A stretch of 64,000 nt of DNA from an uncultured Candidatus Melainabacteria bacterium (GCA_934726055.1 CAKVCZ010000013.1:12564-76563), one strand, 5' to 3'; shown: positions 54,114 to 63,676, counted from the stretch's first letter. Notes: generated from the letters alone by a model not told the origin. Numbers and translations are program-made.

Positions 54114-55182
54114 TGTTAACATTGAACAAAAACCGACAAAATATCCGATTTATATAAATTCTGATCCTGTTGATGAATTATCAACACGTATTTTGAGCGA
54201 TTTTAATTTTCCAAAATTTCTTGTTGTTATCAGTCAAAAAGTTTATAAACTTTATCATAAAAAGCTAAATTTCGAAAAAGAAGAATTATTTATTTTGAAA
54301 GATGGAGAGTCTGAAAAAAATATTGAAAATTATCAAAAAATATTAAAACGTTGCGAAGAAATCGGGCTGGACAGAAAAAGTGCAATTATAGCTATTGGCG
54401 GCGGTGTTGTTGGAGATATGGCAGGATTTGTTGCAGCAAGCTATATGCGAGGTATTAATTTTATTCAAGTTCCAACAACTTTACTCGCATGCGTTGATTC
54501 CTCCGTTGGCGGAAAAGTCGCAGTTAACACAAAATATGGAAAAAATATTGTCGGAGCTTTTTATCAACCAAAAGCCGTTTATATTAATTTGAATTTCTTA
54601 AATACACTAGACAAAAAACAATATAAAAGCGGACTTGCCGAAGTTATTAAATATGCTTTTATAGAAAAAAATTGCGGTGCAGCATTTGATTACGGTTTGT
54701 TCGATTTCCTTTCAGTACACTACTCAAAAGTTTTAAACAAAGATTTAAGATTTTTAGAAAAAGTTATTAAGGTTTGTATTGAACTAAAAATTGCAGTTGT
54801 ACAAAAAGATGAAAAAGAATCAGGATTACGAAAAATACTTAACTTTGGACACACGTACGGACACGCTTTGGAAAATATAACCAATTATAAAAAATTTACT
54901 CATGGCGAGGCTGTTGCCTATGGAATATTTTTTATCCTAAATTATGCACAAAAAATAAGATATATTGACGCAAATTACAAAGAACTTGCAATTGAACTTT
55001 TGAACAAATTCGGATTTAAAGATTGCAAATTAGGATTTGCCTCTAAAAAGCTTATACAAATTATGCAAAAAGATAAGAAAGCTGAAAACAGTACTATTAA
55101 AGTAATTGTACCAACTCTAAAAGGACACGTAAAAGAAAGCGACTTAGATATCCAAGTCGCAATCTCTAATAATTTATTTTAA
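54097..55182 (+). CDS. aroB: 3-dehydroquinate synthase
   Basis: The second shikimate-pathway step, an NAD- and metal-dependent cyclase. AIGGGVVGDMAGFVAA, RGINFIQVPTTLLA, DSSVGGKVAVN and NFGHTYGHALE with HGEAVAYG supply the NAD- and metal-binding motifs. The length of 361 aa is normal. It is the last gene of the aro run; no strong terminator was found in the 27 bases before the convergent fliD. Confidence 0.96.
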   Translation: MTDTINVNIEQKPTKYPIYINSDPVDELSTRILSDFNFPKFLVVISQKVYKLYHKKLNFEKEELFILKDGESEKNIENYQKILKRCEEIGLDRKSAIIAIGGGVVGDMAGFVAASYMRGINFIQVPTTLLACVDSSVGGKVAVNTKYGKNIVGAFYQPKAVYINLNFLNTLDKKQYKSGLAEVIKYAFIEKNCGAAFDYGLFDFLSVHYSKVLNKDLRFLEKVIKVCIELKIAVVQKDEKESGLRKILNFGHTYGHALENITNYKKFTHGEAVAYGIFFILNYAQKIRYIDANYKELAIELLNKFGFKDCKLGFASKKLIQIMQKDKKAENSTIKVIVPTLKGHVKESDLDIQVAISNNLF

Positions 55183-55209
55183 TTAAACTTTAAAAGCTTA
55201 TAAACATTA

Positions 55210-57030
55210 TTACAAGAAACTATATGAAGAACGCATTGATGAAATAATTTGTTCCATATTGTTAAATTGTTTTTGCAATCTTGCTTTATACGAGTCTATT
55301 TTAGTTTGTTCTCTCGTAATTGAGGAATCATAGCTTTTAATTGTTTTTTCATAAGAAGATGCCTTATTAGCAAAATAGCCATGACCAACATCTAATGCTT
55401 GCTCTGTTATATCTTCAAGTTTGTTCAAAACACCACCTGAAGTTGAATTACCTTTGTTATCACCCACTAAAAGTTTCTTAACAGCAGCAGGATCTTTTGC
55501 AAGAGCATCTTTTAATTTTGATTCATCTAATTGCAACTTATTTACACCTGACGTATCTGTCGTATTTGATGCACTACCTGTTGTAATACCGATATCTGCT
55601 AATAGTTTATATGCACCATCTACATCAGCAGAAACAGTAGCGGTTCTTCTCAAGTTATTTCTTAAAGATGTCAAAGTTGTTTCACCATATAATTTGCTAC
55701 CATAAGCAGTATTGCTATCAACTTTTTCAATAGTAGTATTAAACGCATTTATGAATGATTTCACAGCACCGATAAAAGCATCTGTATCTTGGTTTACATC
55801 AATTTTAACCGGTTCAATAACACCGTCTTCATTTTCTTTTGACACAGATTTTAGGCTCAATGTCAAACCTTCAATACCTGAAATATCACTTGTTACAGTG
55901 TTTGAAGAAGAAATAATTCTTGTTCCATTAACTGTTAATGATGCATAATCACCCAAAACCTGTGAATTATCAGTTAACTTACTTTGTTTTTGACCTTCAC
56001 CATCCTCAGAAGATTCAGTGTAACCTAAAAGATCAGTTAATGAACTAGTACCAGCTTCAATATTTATATTGAAAGCACCTTCTGTTTTTGAAGTTAAAAC
56101 CAATTCACTTTTTGCTGCATCCCAGTAAGCATTAACACCTGCATCAGCTTTAGTGTTTAGACTTGTAATAAAGCTTTTGAATGTTGTATTTTCATCAATC
56201 GTAAATTCTTGATTTCCAACAGTTAAAGTACCTTTAGCAGAGTCGCCAAAAATATCTACAAGAGTAGAGTTCAAATCGATAGCAGAAACAGGAGTGTAGC
56301 TTTCATATTCAGTACCTGAATCACCACGAACTAAGCCCATTACAGATGCAAAGTTTGAATCATCCATAGTTGAACCTATAACGATATTGTTTATAGAGCT
56401 ATCCGCATTAATACCTGAAATATTAATTTTACCTTCTGCGGTAATTTCGGCCTGAACACCTTCAATTTCATTTATTCTGTCAAGAATAGTTCCGATAGAT
56501 GCAGAATTTTCTTTAGCCAATTCTTTATCATTTTCATCATCCAAAGTAGGGTCTTTTTTGGTACTTATAACATGTTTTTCACCATTTACAAAGATGCTGA
56601 AATCTCCATCAACAGCTTTACCGGATGCAAGTGTATTAAAAACGGTATCTCTGTTAACAAGACCTCTTGAACCTAAGTTGGATGTTGCAACCGTTGCAGA
56701 AGCCAATTTGTCAACAACAACTTCAACCGATTGTCTTATTGCATCGGAAGAAACTGTTGCAGCAACTGCACTTTCATTTGATGAAGTAACAGTATTTTTG
56801 GCAAATATATCAAAAGATCCGCCCAATTTTGAATCGGTTATCTTTTCAATAGAAGAACGCAAACTAGAAAAATTAGATTGCATGGCAGATAGCATGCTCT
56901 TAGAAGATTGCGTTTCATTTTTTTTAGTATTTAAAGAGTTTAAGTTTTTGGATTTAATTTGAACAAGAGCATCTATCCATGAACTCGTGTCCATACCTGA
57001 AGCTAAACCTGTAAATGATATTGCGCCCAT
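55210..57030 (-). CDS. fliD: Flagellar hook-associated protein 2 (filament cap)
   Basis: 606 residues. FliD forms the cap under which flagellin subunits fold. The N-terminal MGAISFTGLASGMDTSSWIDALV is the signature, and a C-terminal coiled coil (about 555-606) has SSITREQTKIDSYKARLQKQF. The variable middle is long. A GGAGG site precedes the ATG. No other flagellar genes are beside it; the flagellin end lies about 6.6 kb further on. Confidence 0.94.
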   Translation of the reverse strand: MGAISFTGLASGMDTSSWIDALVQIKSKNLNSLNTKKNETQSSKSMLSAMQSNFSSLRSSIEKITDSKLGGSFDIFAKNTVTSSNESAVAATVSSDAIRQSVEVVVDKLASATVATSNLGSRGLVNRDTVFNTLASGKAVDGDFSIFVNGEKHVISTKKDPTLDDENDKELAKENSASIGTILDRINEIEGVQAEITAEGKINISGINADSSINNIVIGSTMDDSNFASVMGLVRGDSGTEYESYTPVSAIDLNSTLVDIFGDSAKGTLTVGNQEFTIDENTTFKSFITSLNTKADAGVNAYWDAAKSELVLTSKTEGAFNINIEAGTSSLTDLLGYTESSEDGEGQKQSKLTDNSQVLGDYASLTVNGTRIISSSNTVTSDISGIEGLTLSLKSVSKENEDGVIEPVKIDVNQDTDAFIGAVKSFINAFNTTIEKVDSNTAYGSKLYGETTLTSLRNNLRRTATVSADVDGAYKLLADIGITTGSASNTTDTSGVNKLQLDESKLKDALAKDPAAVKKLLVGDNKGNSTSGGVLNKLEDITEQALDVGHGYFANKASSYEKTIKSYDSSITREQTKIDSYKARLQKQFNNMEQIISSMRSSYSFL

Positions 57031-57173
57031 ATTAAAATCCTCCGTAATTTTAATTCAGCTAATTCGTCATAAAACTATAAAATATATCCGTATATACTTT
57101 ATAATTACCCATTATACCAGATTTTGAAACATATTACAACCCCCATGTTACAAAATAGTATCATGTTTTGAGG

Positions 57174-57488
57174 CTATCTACAGCTTGGATTAGACCACGA
57201 TAAACCTTTATCCGATTTTGGACACTTTCCATCTTCATCGACTTTTAAATAGTCCATATTGCCATGGGTAATAATCCATAATGTAGCTCCATAAAAATTA
57301 TCCTCCACGTTTTGTGGAACTAGCTCTATTGTGCCTTCATTAGATGCTACTTCACCATATGTATTAGGTACAATAACTCCTGTAGTTATATCAAAATCAA
57401 ATTGATCTATTCCCACTTTATTTTTACCTTTATTTTCACCATCTATTTTTTCTTTGTTAGAAACGCACTCCGTGCAGGGGAACTTTTT
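57174..57488 (-). pseudogene. Truncated pseudopilin, C-terminal part only
   Basis: The reading frame is open from a stop at 57489-57491 and has no leader, FTLAE motif or membrane helix. KIDGENKGKNKVGID and WIITHGNMDYLK with GKCPKSDK match IDGPNKGKNTWGVD and WVINTGNMDYLD with GKCNNSDK of the intact pseudopilin at 39.2 kb. The 5' end is lost exactly where repeat C begins (about 57470). A GTG at 57416 could start an 80-residue product but it would lack export signals. Confidence 0.78.
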
Positions 57489-57525
57489 TTAAAAAAAGTT
57501 CCTCCGTCCGGAGGACTGTTCTGAC
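57477..57525 (+). repeat. Dispersed hairpin-tail repeat, copy C
   Basis: GGGGAACTTTTTTT pairs with AAAAAAAGTTCCTC (57477-57504). A tail with the small palindrome CCTCCG-TC-CGGAGG and GACTGTTCTGAC follows. A short GCAC-TCC-GTGC hairpin lies just upstream. It interrupts the pseudopilin remnant. Confidence 0.82.
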
Positions 57526-57557
57526 TAAATTGAAAATAATCTTTGATTATTGGATAG

Positions 57558-57578
57558 ATTCTGAAACAAGTTCAGAAT
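57558..57578. repeat. ATTCTGAA hairpin repeat
   Basis: ATTCTGAA-ACAAG-TTCAGAAT, followed by GACA. It resembles short palindromic repeats seen in many bacterial genomes; that similarity is from memory. Confidence 0.6.
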
Positions 57579-57598
57579 GACATGGTGAAGCTTTTGGG

Positions 57599-57620
57599 AA
57601 CCTTTTGCCAACAAAAGGTT
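57599..57620. repeat. AACCTTTTG hairpin, copy 2
   Basis: A 9-bp stem AACCTTTTG/CAAAAGGTT with a CCAA loop. It is the counterpart of 45983-46006. Confidence 0.75.
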
Positions 57621-57649
57621 TGTTAGATTAAAATTTAAAATTTTTGAAA

Positions 57650-57690
57650 AACTTTTGCGTCAAAAGTTCCTCCGCCTGAAAGGCTATTCA
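57650..57690 (+). repeat. Dispersed hairpin-tail repeat, copy C'; likely clpB terminator
   Basis: AACTTTTG-CGT-CAAAAGTT then CCTCCGCCTGAAAGGCTATTC, matching copy B with two changes and shortened by four bases. On the minus strand the hairpin starts about 28 bases after the clpB stop and is followed by TTTC, so it may end clpB transcripts. Confidence 0.72.
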
Positions 57691-57696
57691 TTGCTA

Positions 57697-60291
57697 TTAC
57701 TTACTTTTTCGTTTGAATTTTATTTCGTCGTTTTCTGCATCTATCACAAGAATATCGTCTTTTGCAAACTTTTGAGCCAAAATCAATTTAGACAATGGAT
57801 TTTCTACTAATTGACGAATTGTACGTTTTAGTGGTCTTGCACCGTATATAGGATTAAATCCTCTGTTTGCAAGCAATTCTTTTGCTTCAGGTGTAATTTC
57901 CAAACCAATTTCTTGTTCTAGTAGGCGTTTGCCCAAAGATTCCATTTGAATATCGACAATTTTTTGCAAATCACAAAGAGTAAGACCTCTAAAGAATATC
58001 GTTTCATCAACCCTATTTAAAAATTCAGGTTTAAATCTTTCTTTCATAATGTCCATAACTTTGTCTTTTGTATCTTCAAAATTACCCTTTAGTGAATCTT
58101 CAAGAATAACATCACTTCCTATATTACTTGTCATTATAATCAGGGTATTTTTGAAATCAACCGTACGACCTTTAGAATCTGTCAAACGACCGTCATCAAA
58201 TATTTGCAACATAAGGTTGAAAACATCCGGATGAGCTTTTTCTATTTCATCAAATAACACAACCGAATAAGGTTTTCTTCTAACAGCTTCTGTTAATTGA
58301 CCGCCTTCATCATATCCGACATATCCTGGAGGAGCACCAACTAATCTTGCAACATTATGTTTTTCCATATATTCAGACATATCAATTCTTATCATTGCAT
58401 CTTCATCATTAAACATAAAGTCAGCCAAAGCCTTTGCCAGTTCAGTTTTACCAACACCAGTCGGACCTAAGAATATAAATGTACCTATCGGACGTTTTGG
58501 ATCTTTTAAGCCAGAACGAGCACGACGAATTGCATCAGAAACAGTTGTAACAGCCTCATCTTGACCAATTAACCTTTGATGAAGAACATCTTCCATCGAA
58601 ATAAGTTTCTTCATCTCACTTTCCATTAATTTTGTAACAGGAACACCTGTCCATTTGCTTACAACTTCGGCAATATCATCACCATCAATTTCTTCCTTAA
58701 GCAATTGATTGTCTGTTTTATCCATTCCTTGCAAATCTTCTAATTGCTTTTGCAATTCCATCAATTTGCCGTATTTCAATTCAGCGGCTTTTTGTAAATC
58801 TGTACTTCTTTCCGCTTTTTCTATTTCAAGCTTAACTTGTTCTATTTCTTCTTTTATTGAAGCTTCACCTTGAATTGATGCTTTTTCTTTGTTCCATTGT
58901 TCCTTCATTACAGAAATTTTGGACTCTAATTCATTAATTTCATTCGTAATTTCAAGAATTTTTCTTTCGCAATCAGGATTGTTTTCCTCTTTTTTCAAAG
59001 CTTCACGTTCAATTTCTAATTGAACTTTTTGTCTTGACATAATATCAATTTCTTCCGGCATTGAATCAATTTCAATACGCAAAGACGATGCAGCTTCGTC
59101 TATTAAATCAATAGCTTTGTCAGGTAAAAATCTGTCTGTAATGTATCTATCTGACAATTTTGCAGCCTGAATTAAAGCACTATCTAAAATACGAACTCCA
59201 TGGTGAACTTCGTATTTTTCTTTTAAACCTCTTAAAATACTGATTGTATCCTCAACAGACGGTTCTCCAACCAAAACAGGTTGAAAACGTCTTTCTAATG
59301 CAGGATCTTTTTCAATATATTTTCGATATTCATTTATTGTTGTTGCACCAATTGTTCTTAGAACACCCCTAGCAAGCATTGGTTTTAACAAGTTGCCTGC
59401 ATCCATAGAACCTTCTGTTGCACCAGCACCAACAACGGTGTGTAATTCATCAATGAACATAACTATATGACCATCTGATTCTTCAACCTCTTTTAATACG
59501 GCTTTTAAACGTTCCTCAAATTCACCTCTGAATTTTGCACCTGCAACTAATGCACCCAAATCAAGTGAAATCAATTTATCGTTCTTTAAACTTTCCGGAA
59601 CATCACCACGAACCATACGTTGAGCTAGACCTTCAATTATTGCAGTTTTACCAACACCCGGTTCACCTATCAAAACAGGATTGTTTTTTGTACGTCTGTT
59701 CAAAACTTGTATAATTCTTCGAATTTCTTCATCTCTGCCAATTACAGGATCTAACTTACCCTTTCTTGCAAGTTCGGTTAAATCTGTTGAATACTTTTCT
59801 AAAGCTTTCATATTTTCTTCGGCATTTTTATTATCCACTTTTTTATTACCTCGTATTTTTTTCATTGCATTTAAAACTGTGTTTGTGTTTACACGAGCAT
59901 TTGAAAGTAATGTTTTTATATTGCTGTTTTCAAGTTTTGTCATTGCAAGTAAAACACTCTCAATAGACACAAAATCATCTTTCAGTTCATTTGATGTTGT
60001 TTGTGCAATATCCAATAATGCGGATGAATTATTTGAAAGATATACCTGTTGAGAGTTTTGAACTCCACTTACTGTTGGAAAGCTGTTAACAGCCTTTGTT
60101 ACAGCCGTTATAAAATCCTGATTTAACAATTTTAATTCAGTTAAATAATCTCTTGACAACCCATTATCTTGAATCATTGCAAGCATAATGTGTTCAGGCT
60201 CAATTTGAGTGTTTTTTTTCGACATTGTTAATGCACTTGATGCCGAAAGAATTTCTTGTACATAGTTTGTTAAATTATCAAAGTTTATCAT
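57697..60291 (-). CDS. clpB: ATP-dependent disaggregase ClpB
   Basis: 864 residues. It pulls proteins from aggregates with DnaK. An N domain (about 1-145), the first AAA+ module with GEPGVGKTA near 212, the coiled-coil middle domain (about 405-520, Glu/Lys rich) and a second AAA+ module with GPTGVGKTE near 613 are in the usual order. ARLVGAPPGYVGYDEGG and TSNIGSD identify ClpB rather than ClpC. No heat-shock operator was recognised upstream. It is transcribed alone. Confidence 0.96.
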   Translation of the reverse strand: MINFDNLTNYVQEILSASSALTMSKKNTQIEPEHIMLAMIQDNGLSRDYLTELKLLNQDFITAVTKAVNSFPTVSGVQNSQQVYLSNNSSALLDIAQTTSNELKDDFVSIESVLLAMTKLENSNIKTLLSNARVNTNTVLNAMKKIRGNKKVDNKNAEENMKALEKYSTDLTELARKGKLDPVIGRDEEIRRIIQVLNRRTKNNPVLIGEPGVGKTAIIEGLAQRMVRGDVPESLKNDKLISLDLGALVAGAKFRGEFEERLKAVLKEVEESDGHIVMFIDELHTVVGAGATEGSMDAGNLLKPMLARGVLRTIGATTINEYRKYIEKDPALERRFQPVLVGEPSVEDTISILRGLKEKYEVHHGVRILDSALIQAAKLSDRYITDRFLPDKAIDLIDEAASSLRIEIDSMPEEIDIMSRQKVQLEIEREALKKEENNPDCERKILEITNEINELESKISVMKEQWNKEKASIQGEASIKEEIEQVKLEIEKAERSTDLQKAAELKYGKLMELQKQLEDLQGMDKTDNQLLKEEIDGDDIAEVVSKWTGVPVTKLMESEMKKLISMEDVLHQRLIGQDEAVTTVSDAIRRARSGLKDPKRPIGTFIFLGPTGVGKTELAKALADFMFNDEDAMIRIDMSEYMEKHNVARLVGAPPGYVGYDEGGQLTEAVRRKPYSVVLFDEIEKAHPDVFNLMLQIFDDGRLTDSKGRTVDFKNTLIIMTSNIGSDVILEDSLKGNFEDTKDKVMDIMKERFKPEFLNRVDETIFFRGLTLCDLQKIVDIQMESLGKRLLEQEIGLEITPEAKELLANRGFNPIYGARPLKRTIRQLVENPLSKLILAQKFAKDDILVIDAENDEIKFKRKSK

Positions 60292-60352
60292 ATTATTATT
60301 TTAACTCCATTTTTCTATTTTTAAAAAAAATTCATATTTTATTAATTATTCA

Positions 60353-60381
60353 TTGATAAATTGTATCATTAATCATATAAT
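60353..60381 (+). promoter_or_regulatory. Strong sigma-70 promoter of the GT-C gene
   Basis: TTGATA (60353-60358), a 17-base spacer and perfect TATAAT (60376-60381). Only 9 bases separate it from the ATG and no Shine-Dalgarno fits between. Confidence 0.78.
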
Positions 60382-60390
60382 TGATGTATT

Positions 60391-62088
60391 ATGGAAAAGA
60401 TTAGAAAATATTATATACAAATTATTTTGTTATTACTGGTTTTAGTTGGATTTGAACTTAGATTTGCAGTCGCTAATGTGCCTTTATGGTATGACGAAGG
60501 ACATTCCGTTTTAGTTGCAATACAAAATTTTCCTTTTGGAATAGACAATTTTCTGTTCACAAAAGATTTTCAACATACACCATTTTATTTTTATTTTCTA
60601 CATTTTTGGCTAAAAATATTTGGCAATTCAGAAATTTTGATGAGAATGTCTTCTGTAATTTTTGGACTTGCTTGCATTCCTATGGGCTACATTTTAGGGA
60701 ATAAACTTTGTAACAAAAATGTTGGATTTATATCGGCTTTACTTATTACAGTAAGCCCACTTATGATTTATTACTCTATTGAAATCAGAATGTATGCAAT
60801 GGTTACTCTGCTTGCTATGGTTTCAATGAACTATTTGCTTGATTTTGAAGAAAAAGGTGATAAAAAATCTTTGGCAAAACTTTTGGTCGCTAACACCCTA
60901 ATTCCATATCTTTTGATTGGAGGCATTGTATTTTATATCGGACAAATTTTTTCTTATTTAATGTATCTTCTATTAACACAAAAAGAAAATACGAAAAAAT
61001 TATGTTCATATCTTACTTACCAAGTATATCAGCTAGTTTTATTAATCCCATACTTTGTAATTGCCATATATTATGCAGTTAAACGAAGCAACTTTATTAT
61101 GTTTCACATTCCTCCGTTTTCATTTATGCACTTTATCGGCAATTTACAAAATTTCTTCTCTACAAGAGTTGGTGCATTGTTTTGGGTAAATTACACACCT
61201 TGGTATATTGATTTTCTATTCTTTGTTGCGGTTATTATTCCTATAATATACTTTATTAATGCTCTTATTCGCACCTTTAAAGAAAAAGATTCAAAACTAT
61301 TTATGCTATTTTCAATTGTAGCAATTTCATACTTTATAATTCTTTTATCAGCAATATTACAAGTTATTGTTATTGTACCAAGGTATATAATTTTTGTTGT
61401 ACCGTTTATTTTTATCCTTGCAGCCGTAGGATTTTCTAAAATGCCAAAATGGCACATGACATTATTTTTGGTGTTTTTCTCTGTTTTAAGTACATTCTAT
61501 TTATTTAAAGATGATGCTTATTACAAAACAAAATATAACGCAATTTATGATTCGATAAATTATTATAAATCTCGCAATTTAACTAATGAAGATATCGTAT
61601 TTAAACCATTTTCTTCAAGTGTTGCATTCATTTACGATGATGGAACAACTCCAAAAACACCACCATTTGAACTTTTACACGAAATGAGAAAACCTCACAA
61701 TGAATTAATATATGACGGATACCAAATTGAACAAATGAAACAGGGTTTTGTAGATGAAACATGGTTTAATATTGTTAGAAGTGAAGGTCATATTTCTCAA
61801 AATTATTATAACTTTATGAAAAAAACATATATTGATGCTATTAAACCCGGAAGATATATCGTAATGGCAATATATGGACCAGATAACCAAGCTTTGGCAG
61901 AAAGAGAAAATTACTTAAAACAAATTCAATCTCCAAAAGATGTTCATAATGATAGAATTTTGGCAGCATTGTTTAAAACTTTTGATGACTCTAAAAATAT
62001 TTTTCTTGAATATTGTGATTTAGTAGAAGTTGCACCAATCAACGATACAACATACTTTTTATTCAGAAAACGTCCATATAAAAAATGA
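60391..62088 (+). CDS. GT-C-fold membrane glycosyltransferase (PMT/ArnT-like)
   Basis: 565 residues with about ten membrane segments in the first 400 and a soluble C-terminal part. VPLWYDEGHS near residue 30 is the first-loop acidic motif of GT-C enzymes that use lipid-linked sugars, and QHTPFYFYFLHFWL is also typical. It probably transfers a sugar to a surface lipid or protein outside the membrane. The lipid-linked donor could come from the DPM-like enzyme at 36.1 kb (inference). Confidence 0.85.
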   Translation: MEKIRKYYIQIILLLLVLVGFELRFAVANVPLWYDEGHSVLVAIQNFPFGIDNFLFTKDFQHTPFYFYFLHFWLKIFGNSEILMRMSSVIFGLACIPMGYILGNKLCNKNVGFISALLITVSPLMIYYSIEIRMYAMVTLLAMVSMNYLLDFEEKGDKKSLAKLLVANTLIPYLLIGGIVFYIGQIFSYLMYLLLTQKENTKKLCSYLTYQVYQLVLLIPYFVIAIYYAVKRSNFIMFHIPPFSFMHFIGNLQNFFSTRVGALFWVNYTPWYIDFLFFVAVIIPIIYFINALIRTFKEKDSKLFMLFSIVAISYFIILLSAILQVIVIVPRYIIFVVPFIFILAAVGFSKMPKWHMTLFLVFFSVLSTFYLFKDDAYYKTKYNAIYDSINYYKSRNLTNEDIVFKPFSSSVAFIYDDGTTPKTPPFELLHEMRKPHNELIYDGYQIEQMKQGFVDETWFNIVRSEGHISQNYYNFMKKTYIDAIKPGRYIVMAIYGPDNQALAERENYLKQIQSPKDVHNDRILAALFKTFDDSKNIFLEYCDLVEVAPINDTTYFLFRKRPYKK

Positions 62089-62096
62089 TTTAAATA

Positions 62097-62129
62097 AAAA
62101 AAGCGGATTTGCCAAATTAACAAATCCGC
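62097..62129 (-). terminator. Terminator of the tail-fibre-like genes
   Basis: A 9-bp stem GCGGATTTG/CAAATCCGC (62103-62111, 62121-62129). The six A residues at 62097-62102 form the T-run on the minus strand. Confidence 0.82.
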
Positions 62130-62157
62130 AAAAAATATATTTATAAAAAGAAGGAGA

Positions 62158-62472
62158 CTATGCTTCTAATTTTGCTCTCAATATTTGTATTTCTTGATTG
62201 TAATACTCAAGCCAACTTTGATTTTCTGTTTTCATAGAAGGCTCGCATACAGCCCTGATTCTTTTTTTGTCCAAAATATCAAGTTGATTTTTTATATCTG
62301 CATTTTTTCTTTTTTGTTCCTGTTCGTCAAGTTCTTCTTGCGTATATCCTAACGCATTCAGACCATTTTCTGCTTCTTCTATAATATAGCCGTTGTTATG
62401 ATTTTGTTCTACAATAAAATCTATTTTTTGTTTTTCCGTATAAGGTTTATTTAATACTGCTTTTATTTCCAT
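62158..62472 (-). CDS. Small phage-like tail-associated protein
   Basis: 104 residues. The second half is a helical stretch with LDILDKKRIRAVCEP, SWLEYYNQEI and LRAKLEA, the plan of small prophage proteins that follow tail-fibre genes. The first half (MEIKAVLNKPYTEKQKIDFIV) is not recognised. It lies 13 bases after the fibre-like gene and before their terminator. The name rests on pattern and position only. Confidence 0.6.
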   Translation of the reverse strand: MEIKAVLNKPYTEKQKIDFIVEQNHNNGYIIEEAENGLNALGYTQEELDEQEQKRKNADIKNQLDILDKKRIRAVCEPSMKTENQSWLEYYNQEIQILRAKLEA

Positions 62473-62485
62473 TGATGTTTCCTTT

Positions 62486-63511
62486 CTAACTTATATAACC
62501 ACAGGCTTTCCAACATTTTTGGGACCACGCATAATCTGAACGCAGTAAGCCATCTGTACCCCAAGCACCACTAGCAATATAAAAACTTACAGTATTAACA
62601 TAATTTGTAACTACAAAACAAGAACCATTGCCCGAAGGACTTGTAGCAGATGTTGTAGCAGATACAAAAGGTTGCTGAATATAAGGTTTCATAAATGTTA
62701 CCCAGCTTGCTTGTTCAACAGGTGTTTGACCACCTTGTTCGCACCATCCGTCAGAATATATACGATACCAAGATGTCCCGTTTGAATATGATTCAATAAC
62801 TTCTGCCGTTGAATTATGATTTACAACAGATACAAGTTTTGAATTAAAAGGATATGACTGCAAATTACTTACATTTGAAGAAGATAATGTAAACTTACCT
62901 ATTGCCACTTTTTTAAAATCAATTAATTCACTTCCTGTTGATTGTTTTATCACAGCCGGAGAACAAGATGTATCAACCCAAACATCATTTACCAATAGAG
63001 TCGGTTGGTTTGGCTGAATATATATTTTATTATTCAAAACATAAATATTTGCATCTTTATCAACAAAAATATTATAATTGCCATCTACAAATCCGGTTAT
63101 ATCAAAATTCTCGATATTTGAAATTTCAATATTTGTATTATCTGTATAAATTTCTAATTTATCATATCCGTTTCCGACCTTAAAATATAAATTATTTCCT
63201 GATATATCAATTACATCTGCGTTTCCGTTTGAATCAACATTACCGTTTATTGCAAATATGTGTCCATTATATCCTGACAATTTATAAACAAGTTCGTCTT
63301 TTAAATCAGATAACATTGTTTCAGCCTGTAATTTATTAACCGCATGTTCAGCCTCAGTTGCAGTTGCAACCGAAAATACAGTGTTTGAATCACCTCCTAA
63401 ATCAATTTTACTATTTAATTCATCCTTAATTGCAGAGAAGTTTTCATTAACTTCCTGTGCTTTTGCTTTTGTTCCTGGAATAAACGTATTTGGAACCATA
63501 AAGTTACTCAT
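62486..63511 (-). CDS. Phage tail-fibre-like protein
   Basis: 341 residues. The N-terminus (VPNTFIPGTKAKAQEVNENFSAIKDELN) is like the attachment part of phage and tailocin fibres. The middle is beta-rich with many Asn/Asp. The C-terminus has YRIYSDGWCEQGG and VSFYIASGAWGTD, typical of fibre tips in bacteriophage genes. No capsid, portal, terminase or tail-sheath gene is present. It comes directly after flagellin and its terminator, on the same strand. Confidence 0.78.
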   Translation of the reverse strand: MSNFMVPNTFIPGTKAKAQEVNENFSAIKDELNSKIDLGGDSNTVFSVATATEAEHAVNKLQAETMLSDLKDELVYKLSGYNGHIFAINGNVDSNGNADVIDISGNNLYFKVGNGYDKLEIYTDNTNIEISNIENFDITGFVDGNYNIFVDKDANIYVLNNKIYIQPNQPTLLVNDVWVDTSCSPAVIKQSTGSELIDFKKVAIGKFTLSSSNVSNLQSYPFNSKLVSVVNHNSTAEVIESYSNGTSWYRIYSDGWCEQGGQTPVEQASWVTFMKPYIQQPFVSATTSATSPSGNGSCFVVTNYVNTVSFYIASGAWGTDGLLRSDYAWSQKCWKACGYIS

Positions 63512-63612
63512 AAATTTCCTTTCAAAAATTTATTATAACCTTATAATCATTGGGGCATATAATAATTAGAACATTTTTTTTTGATTTTGTCAAATTTTAA
63601 AGTTAAAAAGAA

Positions 63613-63648
63613 TAAAAAAAGGTCTGAGAATAAATTCTCAGACCCAAA
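63613..63648 (-). terminator. Terminator of flagellin
   Basis: A 10-bp stem GGTCTGAGAA/TTCTCAGACC (63621-63630, 63635-63644) with a TAAA loop and seven A on the left that become the U-run on the minus strand. Confidence 0.92.
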
Positions 63649-63676
63649 AACTCTATCATTACTATTAAACTATATA

